A stretch of DNA of 56,808 nucleotides from Planotetraspora mira. GTDB lineage: Bacteria > Actinomycetota > Actinomycetes > Streptosporangiales > Streptosporangiaceae. The notes under the pieces were generated by a model. It was not told the DNA's origin. It worked only from the letters and a program-made list of their open reading frames with translations, and did not search any database. A program made the translations under genes and the position numbers. Shown here piece after piece: positions 1 through 8,403 of the stretch. The stretch spans positions 1 to 56,808 of the forward strand of contig NZ_BOOO01000052.1 of NCBI RefSeq assembly GCF_016863275.1. The letters run 5' to 3'. Each line of letters starts with the position of its first letter. Within the stretch, counting starts at the first letter, position 1.

Positions 1-124
1 CGAGGACGGACGGGGAAGCGGAACGGGCCGCTTCGGGGGGACGTTCGCCGGCGCCGGGCGTGGCGATCGGGTCGACCTCGGTCATCGCGCGCTCCTGGGG
101 GAAGACGGGGGGTTCGTCGGCCAT
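1..124 (-). CDS. Partial CDS, N-terminus only, product unknown
   Basis: An ATG at 124 on the minus strand has a good ribosome-binding site (AGGAG, 7 nt upstream) and stays open to the window edge, giving about 41 codons. The visible N-terminus is rich in Pro, Ala and Glu and carries no recognisable motif. It lies 29 nt downstream of the ROK regulator gene on the same strand, so the two are probably co-transcribed. In actinobacteria such ROK genes often neighbour sugar ABC transporter genes, so a transporter subunit with a disordered N-terminus is a reasonable guess, but the sequence here does not show it. Confidence 0.5.
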   Translation of the reverse strand, partial: MADEPPVFPQERAMTEVDPIATPGAGERPPEAARSASPSVL

Positions 125-153
125 GCGGCTCTCCTGGGGGGTGGCTCGACGGG

Positions 154-1326
154 TTATTTGGCCGAGTAGACGTGGTCGCTGATGAGACGGGCGGCCCCGA
201 CGACGCCCGCGATCTCCCCGAGTTCGGACAGCACGATGGGCATGTTGCCCGTCGCCAGCGGCAGCGACCGGCGGTAGACCACGCTTCTGATCTCCGCGAG
301 CAGGACGTGGCCGAGGCGGGCGACCCCGCCCCCGATGATCACCAGACCGGGGTTGAAGAAGCTGACCAGGCTGGCCAGCACCTGCCCGACCCGATGGCCG
401 CCGTCGCGGATGAGCCTGATCGCCTCCGCGTCGCCCTGCGCCGCCGCGGCGGCCACGTCCTCGGCACGGAGCTCGCCGGTCGCGGCCAGCCGTTCCGCGA
501 GGTACGGCGACCCGCCTCCGCGGGCGACGGCGGTGGCCTCCCTCGCCAAGGCCGCGCCGCCGAAGTAGGCCTCAAGGCAGCCGGAGTTGCCGCACGCGCA
601 GACCGGTCCGAGATCGTCCACCCGGATGTGCCCGATGTCGCCCGCGCTTCCGGAGACGCCCCGGTAGATCTTGCCGTCGACCACGATGCCGCAGCCGACA
701 CCGGTGCCGATCTTCACCAGGAGGAAGTCGTCGACGTTGCGCGCCAGGCCGGCGTGCAACTCGCCGAGAGCCATGATGTTCACGTCGTTGTCGACCATCG
801 CGGGACAGCCGAGCTCCTGCCCGATCGCCTCACGCACCGGGTAGCGGTCCCAGCCCGGCATGATCGGCGGCACCACCGGGACGCCCTCGGGGAAGCTCAC
901 CGGACCGGGGACTCCGATCCCCGCTCCGTGGAGCTGGCCGAACAGCCCGTTCTCACGGAACTTGCCCAGCAGCTCGACCGCCCGGTCGAGCACGACGGCG
1001 GGCCCCTCGCGGATGTCGCACGGCTCGCTGACGTGCCCGAGCACCTCGAGCTCACCGTTGGTGATCGCGACGTCGATCGACGTCGCCCCGATGTCGATCC
1101 CGGCGAAGCGCGTGTGAGGCGAGAGCCGTACCTTGCCCGACCGCCTGCCCCCTCGGGAGGCGGCGAGACCGGCGGACTCGACCAGGCCGAGCTCGATCAG
1201 CCTGTCCAGCTCCACGTTGAGCTTGGAGCGTGACAGGTCGACCACGTCCGCGAGTTCGGCGCGCGAACGGCCGCCCTCTCGGAGAAGCCTCAGAAGGGTC
1301 GCTTGGTGCACGTTCTCCGGCCGCAT
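154..1326 (-). CDS. ROK family transcriptional regulator
   Basis: A 390-aa protein with an N-terminal winged helix (about residues 5-60, AELADVVDLSRSKLNVEL recognition region) and a ROK sugar-kinase-like domain (from about residue 75, IDIGATSIDVAI phosphate-loop region). The ROK zinc cluster is visible as C243-A-C245-G-N-S-G-C250-L-E. Family members bind an operator and release it on binding a sugar or sugar phosphate. The chosen ATG at 1326 begins MRPENVHQ, the usual start of the HTH, with CGGAG upstream; an in-frame start at 1425 would add 33 unlike residues. The gene is divergent from the beta-phosphoglucomutase/GH65 operon and immediately upstream of a partial gene, so it probably controls one or both. 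The effector sugar is unknown. Confidence 0.88.
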   Translation of the reverse strand: MRPENVHQATLLRLLREGGRSRAELADVVDLSRSKLNVELDRLIELGLVESAGLAASRGGRRSGKVRLSPHTRFAGIDIGATSIDVAITNGELEVLGHVSEPCDIREGPAVVLDRAVELLGKFRENGLFGQLHGAGIGVPGPVSFPEGVPVVPPIMPGWDRYPVREAIGQELGCPAMVDNDVNIMALGELHAGLARNVDDFLLVKIGTGVGCGIVVDGKIYRGVSGSAGDIGHIRVDDLGPVCACGNSGCLEAYFGGAALAREATAVARGGGSPYLAERLAATGELRAEDVAAAAAQGDAEAIRLIRDGGHRVGQVLASLVSFFNPGLVIIGGGVARLGHVLLAEIRSVVYRRSLPLATGNMPIVLSELGEIAGVVGAARLISDHVYSAK

Positions 1327-1422
1327 GGTGCTCCGCTTCACAACGCGCCTCCGCGTCAAGGTGATTGCGGCGAAGGTACCTCCCGCCCCCTCCTGAGGGG
1401 AAGGTCTTTTATCGATCTGATG

Positions 1423-1456
1423 CAATCTTTCGCTTAAATCGGCAAAAGTTCGGATG
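1423..1456. promoter_or_regulatory. Candidate operator for the ROK regulator
   Basis: The 207-bp gap between the divergent ROK and phosphoglucomutase genes contains an A/T-rich stretch with an imperfect inverted repeat, CTTTCGC...GGCAAAAG (about 1427-1450). It is the only local departure from high GC here, and its position suits a shared operator/promoter. The symmetry is imperfect, so this is a weak call. Confidence 0.25.
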
Positions 1457-1533
1457 CGCGTGCGCTTCCGGGTTGGGTAGAGATCCGAGGAGAAAGGCCT
1501 TCTATTTCCGGAATGTCGTGCTCAGGAGGTCTG

Positions 1534-2277
1534 ATGCTGGGGTTGCCTGACGGAGTCCGCGGCTGCCTGTTCGACATGGACGGAGTGCTGACCCGGACGG
1601 CCACCGTCCACGCGGCCGCCTGGAAGCGGGCGTTCGACGAATTCCTCCGGACGTGGGCCGACCGGACGGGGACGCCCTTCACGCCGTTCGACGAGGTGGC
1701 CGATTACGACAGCTACGTCGACGGCAAGAAGCGACTCGACGGCACCAGGTCGTTCCTGGCCTCCAGAGGGATCGACCTCCCCGAGGGCGACCCCGGCGAC
1801 CCGCCGGACGCCCTGACGGTCAACGGCGTCAGCAACCACAAGAACGCACTCGTGCAGAGCGTCCTCGATGAGAAGGGCGTCGAGGTCTTCGAGGGATCGG
1901 TGCGCTACGTCCGCGCGGTCCGCGAGGCCGGGCTGAAGACGGCGGTCGTCTCGTCGAGCGCCAACACCGCCCGAGTCCTGGCCGCCGCCGGCATCGCCGA
2001 CCTGTTCGAGGCGCGGATCGACGGCGCCGTCGCCCAGACACGAGATCTCGCCGGCAAACCCGCACCGGACATGTACGTCGCGGGAGCACAGGCTCTCGGC
2101 TTGAAGCCCTCGGAGGCGGCCGTCTTCGAGGACGCCCTCGCCGGAGTGGAGGCGGGCAGGGCCGGCCGGTTCGCCCTGGTCGTCGGCGTCGACCGGGCCG
2201 GACAGGCCGGCGCGTTGCGCGAACACGGTGCGGACACCGTCGTCACCGACCTCGCCGACCTCCTGGAGGGTCGATGA
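1534..2277 (+). CDS. Beta-phosphoglucomutase family HAD hydrolase
   Basis: A 247-aa HAD-superfamily protein that probably converts beta-glucose 1-phosphate to glucose 6-phosphate in the cytoplasm. Motif I is FDMDGV with nucleophile D14 and general acid/base D16. Motif II is around VVSSSANT, the motif III lysine is in GKPAPDMY, and motif IV is FEDALAG. The VNGVSNHKN stretch in the cap domain fits beta-PGM. The start at 1534 follows AGGAGG by 4 nt; an upstream in-frame ATG at 1513 would place that ribosome-binding site inside the coding sequence. It overlaps the GH65 gene by ATGA, indicating translational coupling. GH65 phosphorylases release beta-glucose 1-phosphate, the substrate of this enzyme. 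Confidence 0.9.
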   Translation: MLGLPDGVRGCLFDMDGVLTRTATVHAAAWKRAFDEFLRTWADRTGTPFTPFDEVADYDSYVDGKKRLDGTRSFLASRGIDLPEGDPGDPPDALTVNGVSNHKNALVQSVLDEKGVEVFEGSVRYVRAVREAGLKTAVVSSSANTARVLAAAGIADLFEARIDGAVAQTRDLAGKPAPDMYVAGAQALGLKPSEAAVFEDALAGVEAGRAGRFALVVGVDRAGQAGALREHGADTVVTDLADLLEGR

Positions 2278-4640
2278 TCCAGCATCCCGCCTTCACCGTG
2301 GAGCCGTGGTGGATCCGCGAGTGCCGTCTGCACCTCGACGTGCTGCCGCAGACCGAGTCGGTGTTCGCGCTGTCCAACGGGCACATCGGCCTGCGCGGCA
2401 ACCTCGACGAGGGCGAGCCGCACGGCCTGCCGGGCACCTACCTCAACTCCGTCTACGAGTTGCGGCCCCTGCCGTACGCCGAGGCCGGCTACGGCTACCC
2501 CGAGTCCGGGCAGACCGTGGTCAACGTCACCAACGGCAAGCTCATCCGGCTGCTCGTCGACGACGAGCCCTTCGACGTCCGGTACGGCACGCTGCACGAG
2601 CACGAGCGGGTGCTCGACCTCCGGGCGGGCACCCTCACCCGCACGGTCCACTGGACCTCTCCGGCGGGGGCCGAGGTCCGCATCAGGTCCATCCGGCTGG
2701 TGTCGTTCACCCACCGGGCGGTCGCCGCCGTCCACTACGAGGTCGAGGCCGTCGGGCAACCGCTGGGCGTGGTCGTCCAGTCCGAACTGGTGGCCAACGA
2801 GACCCTGCCCGGGATGGGCCGCGACCCGCGTGCCGCCGCCGCGCTCGAGGCGCCGCTGGTCCTGGAGGAGAACGCCTCCGGTACGTCCGGTGTGGCGGTC
2901 ATGGTCCACTGCACCCGGGCCAGCAATCTGCGCGTGGCCGCCGCGATGCGGCACCAGATCGACGGCCCCACCGGGACGCGGGCCGAGGCCGACGGCGCCG
3001 ACGACGTGAGCCGCCTGACGGTGGCGACCCAGCTCAAGCCTGGAGAGCGGCTGCGCCTGATCAAGCTGTTCGCCTATGGCTGGTCGGCTCAGCGTTCCCG
3101 CCCCGCCCTGCACGACCAGGTGGTCGCCGCCCTGGCCGCCGCCCGCCTCACCGGGTGGGACGGCCTGCTCGCCAAGCAGCGGAAGTATCTCGACGAGTTC
3201 TGGGCCGGTGCCGACGTGGAGGTCGAGGGCGACGCGGAGATACAGCAGGCCGTCCGCTTCGGGCTCTTCCACCTGCTCCAGGCGGGGGCGCGGCTGGAGC
3301 GGCGGCCGATACCGGGGAAGGGCCTCACGGGGTCCGGCTACGACGGGCACGCGTTCTGGGACACCGAGAGTTTCGTTCTGCCGGTGCTCACCTACACGCA
3401 CCCCCGGTCGGCCGCGGACGCGTTGCAGTGGCGGGAGTCGATCCTGCCGCAGGCCGAGGAGCGCGCCGACCAACTGGGACTGCACGGAGCCGCGTTCCCC
3501 TGGCGGACCATCAACGGCGAGGAATGCTCGGGATACTGGCCGGCCGGCACCGCGGCGTTCCACGTCAACGCCGACATCGCCGACGCGGCCGTCCGGTACG
3601 TCGACGCCACCGAGGACATGGAGTTCGAGCGCGAGACCGGCATGCCGCTGCTCGTCGCCACCGCCCGGCTGTGGTGCAGCCTCGGCCACCACGACATCGA
3701 GGGCCACTACCGCATCGACGGCGTCACCGGCCCCGACGAGTACAGCGCGGTGGCCGACAACAACGTCTACACGAACCTCATGGCGCAGATGAACCTGCGC
3801 GCCGCCGCCGACGCGGCCGTCCGCCACGGCGACCGCGCCCAGGAACTCGGGGTCGGCCTGGAGGAGATCGCGATCTGGCGGGACGCCGCGTCCGCGATGT
3901 TCATCCCGTACGACACGCGGCTCGGCGTCCATCCCCAGAGCGAGGGGTTCACCCGGCACGCGGTCTGGGACTTCGAGGCGACCAAACCCGAGCAGTACCC
4001 GTTGTTGCTGAACTTCCCGTACTTCGACCTCTACCGGAAACAGGTGGTCAAGCAGGCCGACCTCGTGCTCGCGCTCCATTTGCGGGGCGACGCGTTCACA
4101 CCCGAGGAGAAGGCCCGCGACTTCGCGTTCTACGAGCGCCTGACGGTCCGGGACTCGTCGTTGTCCGCGTGCACACAGGCCGTGCTCGCCGCCGAGGTCG
4201 GGCAACTTGAGCTCGCCTACGACTACCTCGGGGAGGCCGCGCTCATGGACCTCCACGACCTGGAGAAGAACACCAGGGACGGCGTCCACATGGCCTCACT
4301 CGCCGGGGCGTGGACGGCACTCGTGGCGGGCTTCGGCGGCATGCGCGCGGGCTCGGGCCGGATGCACTTCTCCCCGAGGCTGCCCGACGGCATCACCCGG
4401 CTCGCCTTCCGGATGCGTTACCGGGGCCGTCTGCTGCGGATCGACGTCACCGCGACCACGACGACCTACACGTTGGTGCACGGGCACTCGCTCACGCTGT
4501 CGCACCACGGTGAGGAGTTCTCCCTCGGCCGTGAGCCGGTCACGCGCACGACGCCCATCACCCCGGTCCCGGAGCAGAGGCTCCGCCAGCCGCCCGGCCG
4601 CGAACCACCCCCCCGCCACCCCGGCCCCACTTCCGCGTGA
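2274..4640 (+). CDS. Glycoside hydrolase family 65 disaccharide phosphorylase
   Basis: A 788-aa cytoplasmic enzyme of the maltose/trehalose/kojibiose/nigerose phosphorylase family: a glucobiose plus phosphate gives beta-glucose 1-phosphate plus glucose. The general acid is E489 in the motif GPDEY (about residues 486-490), close to the position known for maltose phosphorylase. The phosphate-site motif KQADLVLALH is also present. Length is typical of the family. The last ~30 residues are a Pro/Arg/Thr-rich tail beyond the usual barrel and beta-sandwich. The start overlaps the stop of the beta-phosphoglucomutase gene (ATGA). The stop codon lies inside the first unit of a 53-bp repeat array. Which disaccharide is used cannot be read from sequence alone. 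Confidence 0.9.
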   Translation: MIQHPAFTVEPWWIRECRLHLDVLPQTESVFALSNGHIGLRGNLDEGEPHGLPGTYLNSVYELRPLPYAEAGYGYPESGQTVVNVTNGKLIRLLVDDEPFDVRYGTLHEHERVLDLRAGTLTRTVHWTSPAGAEVRIRSIRLVSFTHRAVAAVHYEVEAVGQPLGVVVQSELVANETLPGMGRDPRAAAALEAPLVLEENASGTSGVAVMVHCTRASNLRVAAAMRHQIDGPTGTRAEADGADDVSRLTVATQLKPGERLRLIKLFAYGWSAQRSRPALHDQVVAALAAARLTGWDGLLAKQRKYLDEFWAGADVEVEGDAEIQQAVRFGLFHLLQAGARLERRPIPGKGLTGSGYDGHAFWDTESFVLPVLTYTHPRSAADALQWRESILPQAEERADQLGLHGAAFPWRTINGEECSGYWPAGTAAFHVNADIADAAVRYVDATEDMEFERETGMPLLVATARLWCSLGHHDIEGHYRIDGVTGPDEYSAVADNNVYTNLMAQMNLRAAADAAVRHGDRAQELGVGLEEIAIWRDAASAMFIPYDTRLGVHPQSEGFTRHAVWDFEATKPEQYPLLLNFPYFDLYRKQVVKQADLVLALHLRGDAFTPEEKARDFAFYERLTVRDSSLSACTQAVLAAEVGQLELAYDYLGEAALMDLHDLEKNTRDGVHMASLAGAWTALVAGFGGMRAGSGRMHFSPRLPDGITRLAFRMRYRGRLLRIDVTATTTTYTLVHGHSLTLSHHGEEFSLGREPVTRTTPITPVPEQRLRQPPGREPPPRHPGPTSA

Positions 4641-4753
4641 TCATGCACAAGTTCGTGATCACGCCGTACGACCTGCACAGACCCTGGCCGTGATCATGCA
4701 CAGGTTCGGCGCCACGCCGTACGACCTGCGAGAAGACCGAGCGTGATCATGCG
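4636..4753 (+). repeat. 53-bp phased repeat array A (3 units)
   Basis: Cores reading CGTGATCATGCA start at 4636 and 4689, and CGTGATCATGCG at 4742, exactly 53 bp apart. The first two units also share CGCCGTACGACCTGC at the same offset; the third unit decays after its core. The array lies between the convergent GH65 and SDR genes, and the GH65 TGA stop (4638-4640) is within the first core. The same unit occurs in arrays at 12358-12723 and 23570-23781. Confidence 0.9.
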
Positions 4754-4813
4754 CGGGGGCCGCGACCGGCGCCTGGACCCGCCCGGCGCCGGCCCCGGCA
4801 TCGAGGACATGTC

Positions 4814-5710
4814 CTACAGCATGGCCTGCATGGACGCGGTGGCCTGCCGTCCCAGCGTGGTGGGCTGAAGGTGGGGCTCCTCCGTCATCACGGCGTCCCA
4901 GTTGTCGCGGATCGCCTCGATCGTGAGGTCGTCCGTACGCCAACCCGGGCCCTCGGCGACGAACACGCGCGCGACCCGGCCGCCGCCCACCGAGAACACC
5001 TCACCGGTCGTCTCGCAACTCTCGTGCGCGAGGAAGGCGACGAGCGGGCTGATCCGCTCCGGGGTGAGCTTGTCCTCGAGTTCGGCCGGGAACAGCGCCT
5101 CGGTCATCCGGGTCCAGGCGATCGGCGCGATCGCGTTCGCCCTGATGTTGGCGCGCGCGCCCTCGATGGCGACCGACTTGGTGAGGCCGACCAGGCCCAT
5201 CTTCGCCGTCGAGTAGTTGACCTGGCCGAAGTTGCCGAACAGACCGGCGGGCGAGGAGGTGTTGACGACCCTCCCGTACGCCTGCTCCTTCATGTGCGGG
5301 AACGCCGCGCGGGTGACCAGGAACGAGCCGCGCACATGGACGGCCAGCACCGCGTCGAACTCCTCGACGCTCATCTTGCCCAGCGACTTGTCCCGCAGGA
5401 TCCCGGCGTTGTTGACCACGATGTCCACCCGGCCGAAGGTGTCGATCGCGGCCTGGACGATCGCCTGGGCACCCTCGGGGGTGGCGACGTTGTCCCCGCT
5501 GGCGATGGCCTCGCCGCCGTTCTTGACGATCAACTCGGCCACGTCGGCGGCAGGACCGGAGGACGGGCCGGTGCCGTCGAGCGCGCCGCCGAGGTCGTTG
5601 ACGACGACCTTGGCCCCCCGCTCCGCGAGCAGGAGCGCGTGCGAACGGCCGAGCCCGTGCCCTGCCCCCGTCACGACCGCCACCTGTCCGTCGAACCTGA
5701 GATCCGGCAT
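4814..5710 (-). CDS. SDR oxidoreductase, MFE2-like (3R)-hydroxyacyl-CoA dehydrogenase
   Basis: A 298-aa short-chain dehydrogenase/reductase. The cofactor motif is TGAGHGLGR (14-22), followed by the NNAG motif and the catalytic Ser and Y166-x3-K170 (NYSTAK). The stretches NNAGILRDKS, GNFGQVNYS and the late HESCETTGEVF closely resemble the dehydrogenase unit of eukaryotic multifunctional enzyme 2, so a role in beta-oxidation or a related acyl-CoA pathway with NAD(P) is likely. The start at 5710 has AGGTGG 6 nt upstream; a longer in-frame start would add 15 residues. A 12-bp palindrome (AGGACATGTCCT, 4804-4815) overlaps the stop codon. It is divergent from the DapB-like gene at 5922. Confidence 0.85.
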   Translation of the reverse strand: MPDLRFDGQVAVVTGAGHGLGRSHALLLAERGAKVVVNDLGGALDGTGPSSGPAADVAELIVKNGGEAIASGDNVATPEGAQAIVQAAIDTFGRVDIVVNNAGILRDKSLGKMSVEEFDAVLAVHVRGSFLVTRAAFPHMKEQAYGRVVNTSSPAGLFGNFGQVNYSTAKMGLVGLTKSVAIEGARANIRANAIAPIAWTRMTEALFPAELEDKLTPERISPLVAFLAHESCETTGEVFSVGGGRVARVFVAEGPGWRTDDLTIEAIRDNWDAVMTEEPHLQPTTLGRQATASMQAML

Positions 5711-5827
5711 GACGCCACCTTTCGGAGGAGAACAAGGTTCTAGTTGTCTGAACAATAGCTCTCCGGCCTGAAAGCGATAGCAGCCGGCGACAGATCACCG
5801 CGCATCGTGATCAATCCTGTGAATTTC

Positions 5828-5836
5828 TGCTATAGT
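5828..5836 (+). promoter_or_regulatory. Extended -10 promoter element
   Basis: TG-C-TATAGT at 5828-5836 is a near-consensus extended -10 hexamer in otherwise GC-rich DNA, about 85 nt upstream of the DapB-like gene. No good -35 is visible, as expected for extended -10 promoters. Confidence 0.45.
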
Positions 5837-5921
5837 TCTGGCCCCCGGACGGGCGTGGGTCAACGACGACACCCCTCCCAGCACGGCCCCCGCCCAGAGC
5901 TGACCTGGCTGGAGGCCACGC

Positions 5922-6980
5922 ATGCCCTTAACTCCACCCCTGCGCGTGGTCCAGTGGGCCACCGGCGCAGTCGGGGGATACGCGCTGCGAAATGTGATCA
6001 ATCGTCCGGAGTTCGAGCTGGCGGGAGCTCTCGTCTACGACCCCGACAAGGTCGGGCTCGACGCGGGAGAGTTGGTGGGCCTCGGCGCGGCGGGTGTCGT
6101 CTGCACCGACGACGTCGACCAGGTGCTGGCCACGGAGGCCGACTGCGTCCTCCACATGCCGCTTCCCGCGTCGTACTTCGGCGGTGACCCCGCGACCGAC
6201 CTCGAGACGATCTGCGCGCTGTTGTCGTCGGGCAAGAACGTCATCACCACCACCGGATTCGTCTATCCCCAGGCGTACGGCCCCGGCGTGGTCGAGCGAC
6301 TGGAGGCCGCGTGCGCCCGCGGCGGGACCTCCCTGCACGGGACGGGCATCAACCCCGGCTTCATGAGCGACCTGCTGCCGCTCGCGCTGACCGGGCTGTC
6401 CGACCGGCTCGACCACATCTACGTACGCGAGTCCTCGGACTACCGCGGCCATCCGTCCCGGCAGATCGTCACCGACCTGATCGGCTTCTCCCGCGCGCCC
6501 AAGGACTACGCGGAAGCGGTGCGCCCCTTCCGCGCCTACCAGCGGTCGCTGTTCGCCGAGAGCGTCCAGCTTGTGGCGTCCGCACTCGGCGTCGTGCTCG
6601 ACGAGATCGAGGAGAGCGACGAGTTCGAACTGGCCACGGAGGAGTTCGAGATCGCGGCGGGCGTGGTGCGGCCCGGCACGGTCTGCGCGTCCCGGTGGGT
6701 CTTCACCGGCCTGGTGAAGAACATGCCGTTCATGACCGTCGAATGCGTCTACAAGGCCGACGCGGAGAAGGTGCCGCGGTGGGCCGCCCCCGGATTCGCC
6801 ATCCACATCGAGGGCCGGCCCACCATGGCCATCACCATCGACGAGGTGGCGCACGGCCTGGCGGGAGCCGCCGCCCACGCGGTCAACTCGATCGCGGCCG
6901 TGTGCGCTGCGCCGGCCGGCATCCGGACGATCCTCGACCTGCCGCTCGCGACGGGACGCGGCACCGTCCGCCTGGCCTGA
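5922..6980 (+). CDS. DapB-fold NAD(P)H-dependent oxidoreductase
   Basis: A 352-aa protein with an N-terminal Rossmann domain (WATGAVGGYALRNVIN, residues about 10-25). It resembles the dihydrodipicolinate-reductase-like family that also includes 2,4-diaminopentanoate dehydrogenase. True DapB proteins are ~250 aa, so this longer form is not expected to make lysine. GTGINPGFMSDLLPL is a family-like central motif. The ATG follows GGAGG by 6 nt. The physiological substrate is unknown; the neighbouring SDR suggests acyl or amino-acid catabolism, but they are divergent and need not act together. A strong terminator follows. Confidence 0.75.
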   Translation: MPLTPPLRVVQWATGAVGGYALRNVINRPEFELAGALVYDPDKVGLDAGELVGLGAAGVVCTDDVDQVLATEADCVLHMPLPASYFGGDPATDLETICALLSSGKNVITTTGFVYPQAYGPGVVERLEAACARGGTSLHGTGINPGFMSDLLPLALTGLSDRLDHIYVRESSDYRGHPSRQIVTDLIGFSRAPKDYAEAVRPFRAYQRSLFAESVQLVASALGVVLDEIEESDEFELATEEFEIAAGVVRPGTVCASRWVFTGLVKNMPFMTVECVYKADAEKVPRWAAPGFAIHIEGRPTMAITIDEVAHGLAGAAAHAVNSIAAVCAAPAGIRTILDLPLATGRGTVRLA

Positions 6981-6985
6981 CGATC

Positions 6986-7015
6986 GGGTGGGCCGCCCCC
7001 TCAGGCGGCCCACCC
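6986..7015. terminator. Bidirectional terminator hairpin
   Basis: Perfect 12-bp arms GGGTGGGCCGCC and GGCGGCCCACCC with loop CCCTCA lie between convergent stops at 6980 and 7022. There is no long T-run, as is common in actinobacteria. Confidence 0.75.
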
Positions 7016-7021
7016 TCCGGA

Positions 7022-7669
7022 TCAGTACGGCAGGAACCGCCCGAACCTGCCCTTGTGGTAGATCAGGGGACGCCCCGCCGAGCTCACACTGGTCGCGGTC
7101 ACCAGGCCGACCACGAGGACGTGGTCGCCGACCTCGACCGTGTGGTGGGGACGGCAGATCAGGTGCGCCGACACGTCGTGCAGCAACGGCACGCCCTGCG
7201 GGCCGTCGCCCCACCTGGTCGGATGGGCGAAGCGGTCGATGTTCTTCTTCGCGAACCTGGCCGCGATGTCCGCCTGGTCGCCGGCGAGGACGTTCACCGC
7301 GAAGTGATCGGCCAGCCGCAACGACGGCCAGGTCGCCGACGACTGCGCGACGTAGAACGACACCAGCGGCGGCTCAAGGCTGACCGACGAGAACGAGGTG
7401 GCCGTCAATCCCACCGGCACGTCCTCCGGTCGCGCCGTGACCACCACCACTCCGGCGGCGTGGACGGCGAGCGCCCGGCGGAACTCGTCGCCGCCGACCG
7501 GTACGGCCTGCTCCGCGGACGATCCGTTCCCTGAATGGTCGACATCGCCGGACGACACGGGGTTCTCGGAAGCAACGAGGTTCTGGGAGGGCACGAGCTT
7601 CTCGGACGAAACGAGCCGGAGCGGCACCGGGACGGGAGCGTCCGGGGCCGAATCGTGCATGGCGGTCAT
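7022..7669 (-). CDS. Flavin reductase family protein (FMN-binding split barrel)
   Basis: A 215-aa protein whose residues ~45-215 form a flavin-reductase-like domain (FRRALAVHAAGVVVVTA near the start, LTATSFSSVSLEPPLVSFYV flavin-binding strand, FAVNVLAGDQ). Such proteins use NAD(P)H to supply reduced flavin to two-component monooxygenases. It is the last of three minus-strand genes with an FMN reductase and an LLM monooxygenase, which fits that partner role. The N-terminus carries four tandem hexapeptides (LVSSEK, LVPSQN, LVASEN, PVSSGD; residues 19-42) ahead of the domain. Start at 7669 has GGAGG 8 nt upstream. Confidence 0.85.
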   Translation of the reverse strand: MTAMHDSAPDAPVPVPLRLVSSEKLVPSQNLVASENPVSSGDVDHSGNGSSAEQAVPVGGDEFRRALAVHAAGVVVVTARPEDVPVGLTATSFSSVSLEPPLVSFYVAQSSATWPSLRLADHFAVNVLAGDQADIAARFAKKNIDRFAHPTRWGDGPQGVPLLHDVSAHLICRPHHTVEVGDHVLVVGLVTATSVSSAGRPLIYHKGRFGRFLPY

Positions 7670-7742
7670 CGCCGGGACCTCCGAGCCGGTCGCGCGCCCT
7701 CATCCGTCCCGACGAGTCCGTCCGTCGTGCTGATTGCGTCCG

Positions 7743-8351
7743 TCATGCTGAAACCTCCTGGCGGAACGACAGTCGCGGGGCCACCTGACCGGCCCAGCCG
7801 TCCAGCAGATCGTCGAGTTCCGGTACGGCCACGGCCCCGGAATCCGGCCCGAAATCACGCGGGACCACCGACTCCAGCACCACCAGCCCGGGCGTCGGCA
7901 CGAAGGCGCCCAGTTCGACCAGCACGGGCCTCAGGTGAACCTCCACCGCGAGCGAGTGCTTGGGATCGCCCATGACCAGCAGCGGCAACGCCGCCTTCCC
8001 CGCCAGCGCCTGGTGGGGAAGCCTGTCGAGGAACACCTTGAGCAGTCCCGTGTAGGTCCCCTTGTAGGTGGGGCTGGCGACCACGAGGACCTCGGCGTCC
8101 AGGACCAGCTTCAGCGCCGACTCCACGCCCGGCCCGGGCTCGCGGGCCAGCAGGTGCGGCGCGAGAGCGGCCAGGTCCACCACGTCTGCGGAGCCGTCAG
8201 GACCGGGGCGCGTCCCCGCCGATGCGCCTCCGGCGTCTTCGTCGCCATGGACCTGTCGCAGTCGTTTCGCCACCGCCTCGGCGGCGCGTACCGCGATGGC
8301 GAGTGTCCGGGATCCTTCCCGTGGGTTCCCCACCAGCGTCACGATGCTCAT
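7743..8351 (-). CDS. NADPH-dependent FMN reductase (MsuE/SsuE type)
   Basis: A 202-aa flavodoxin-like reductase. The N-terminal MSIVTLVGNPREGSRT gives the phosphate-binding loop of the FMN site, and SPTYKGTYTGLLK is the central family signature. It probably generates FMNH2 for the adjacent monooxygenase, as SsuE and MsuE do for sulfonate monooxygenases. The start at 8351 follows GAGGAGG by 5 nt; a longer in-frame start exists but lacks this site. Middle gene of a three-gene operon (52 nt after the monooxygenase, 73 nt before the flavin reductase). Confidence 0.88.
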   Translation of the reverse strand: MSIVTLVGNPREGSRTLAIAVRAAEAVAKRLRQVHGDEDAGGASAGTRPGPDGSADVVDLAALAPHLLAREPGPGVESALKLVLDAEVLVVASPTYKGTYTGLLKVFLDRLPHQALAGKAALPLLVMGDPKHSLAVEVHLRPVLVELGAFVPTPGLVVLESVVPRDFGPDSGAVAVPELDDLLDGWAGQVAPRLSFRQEVSA

Positions 8352-8403
8352 CGCGTCCTCCTCAGTCGTGCGAGGGCCCTCGTGAGGCCCCACTGGTTCG
8401 CGG

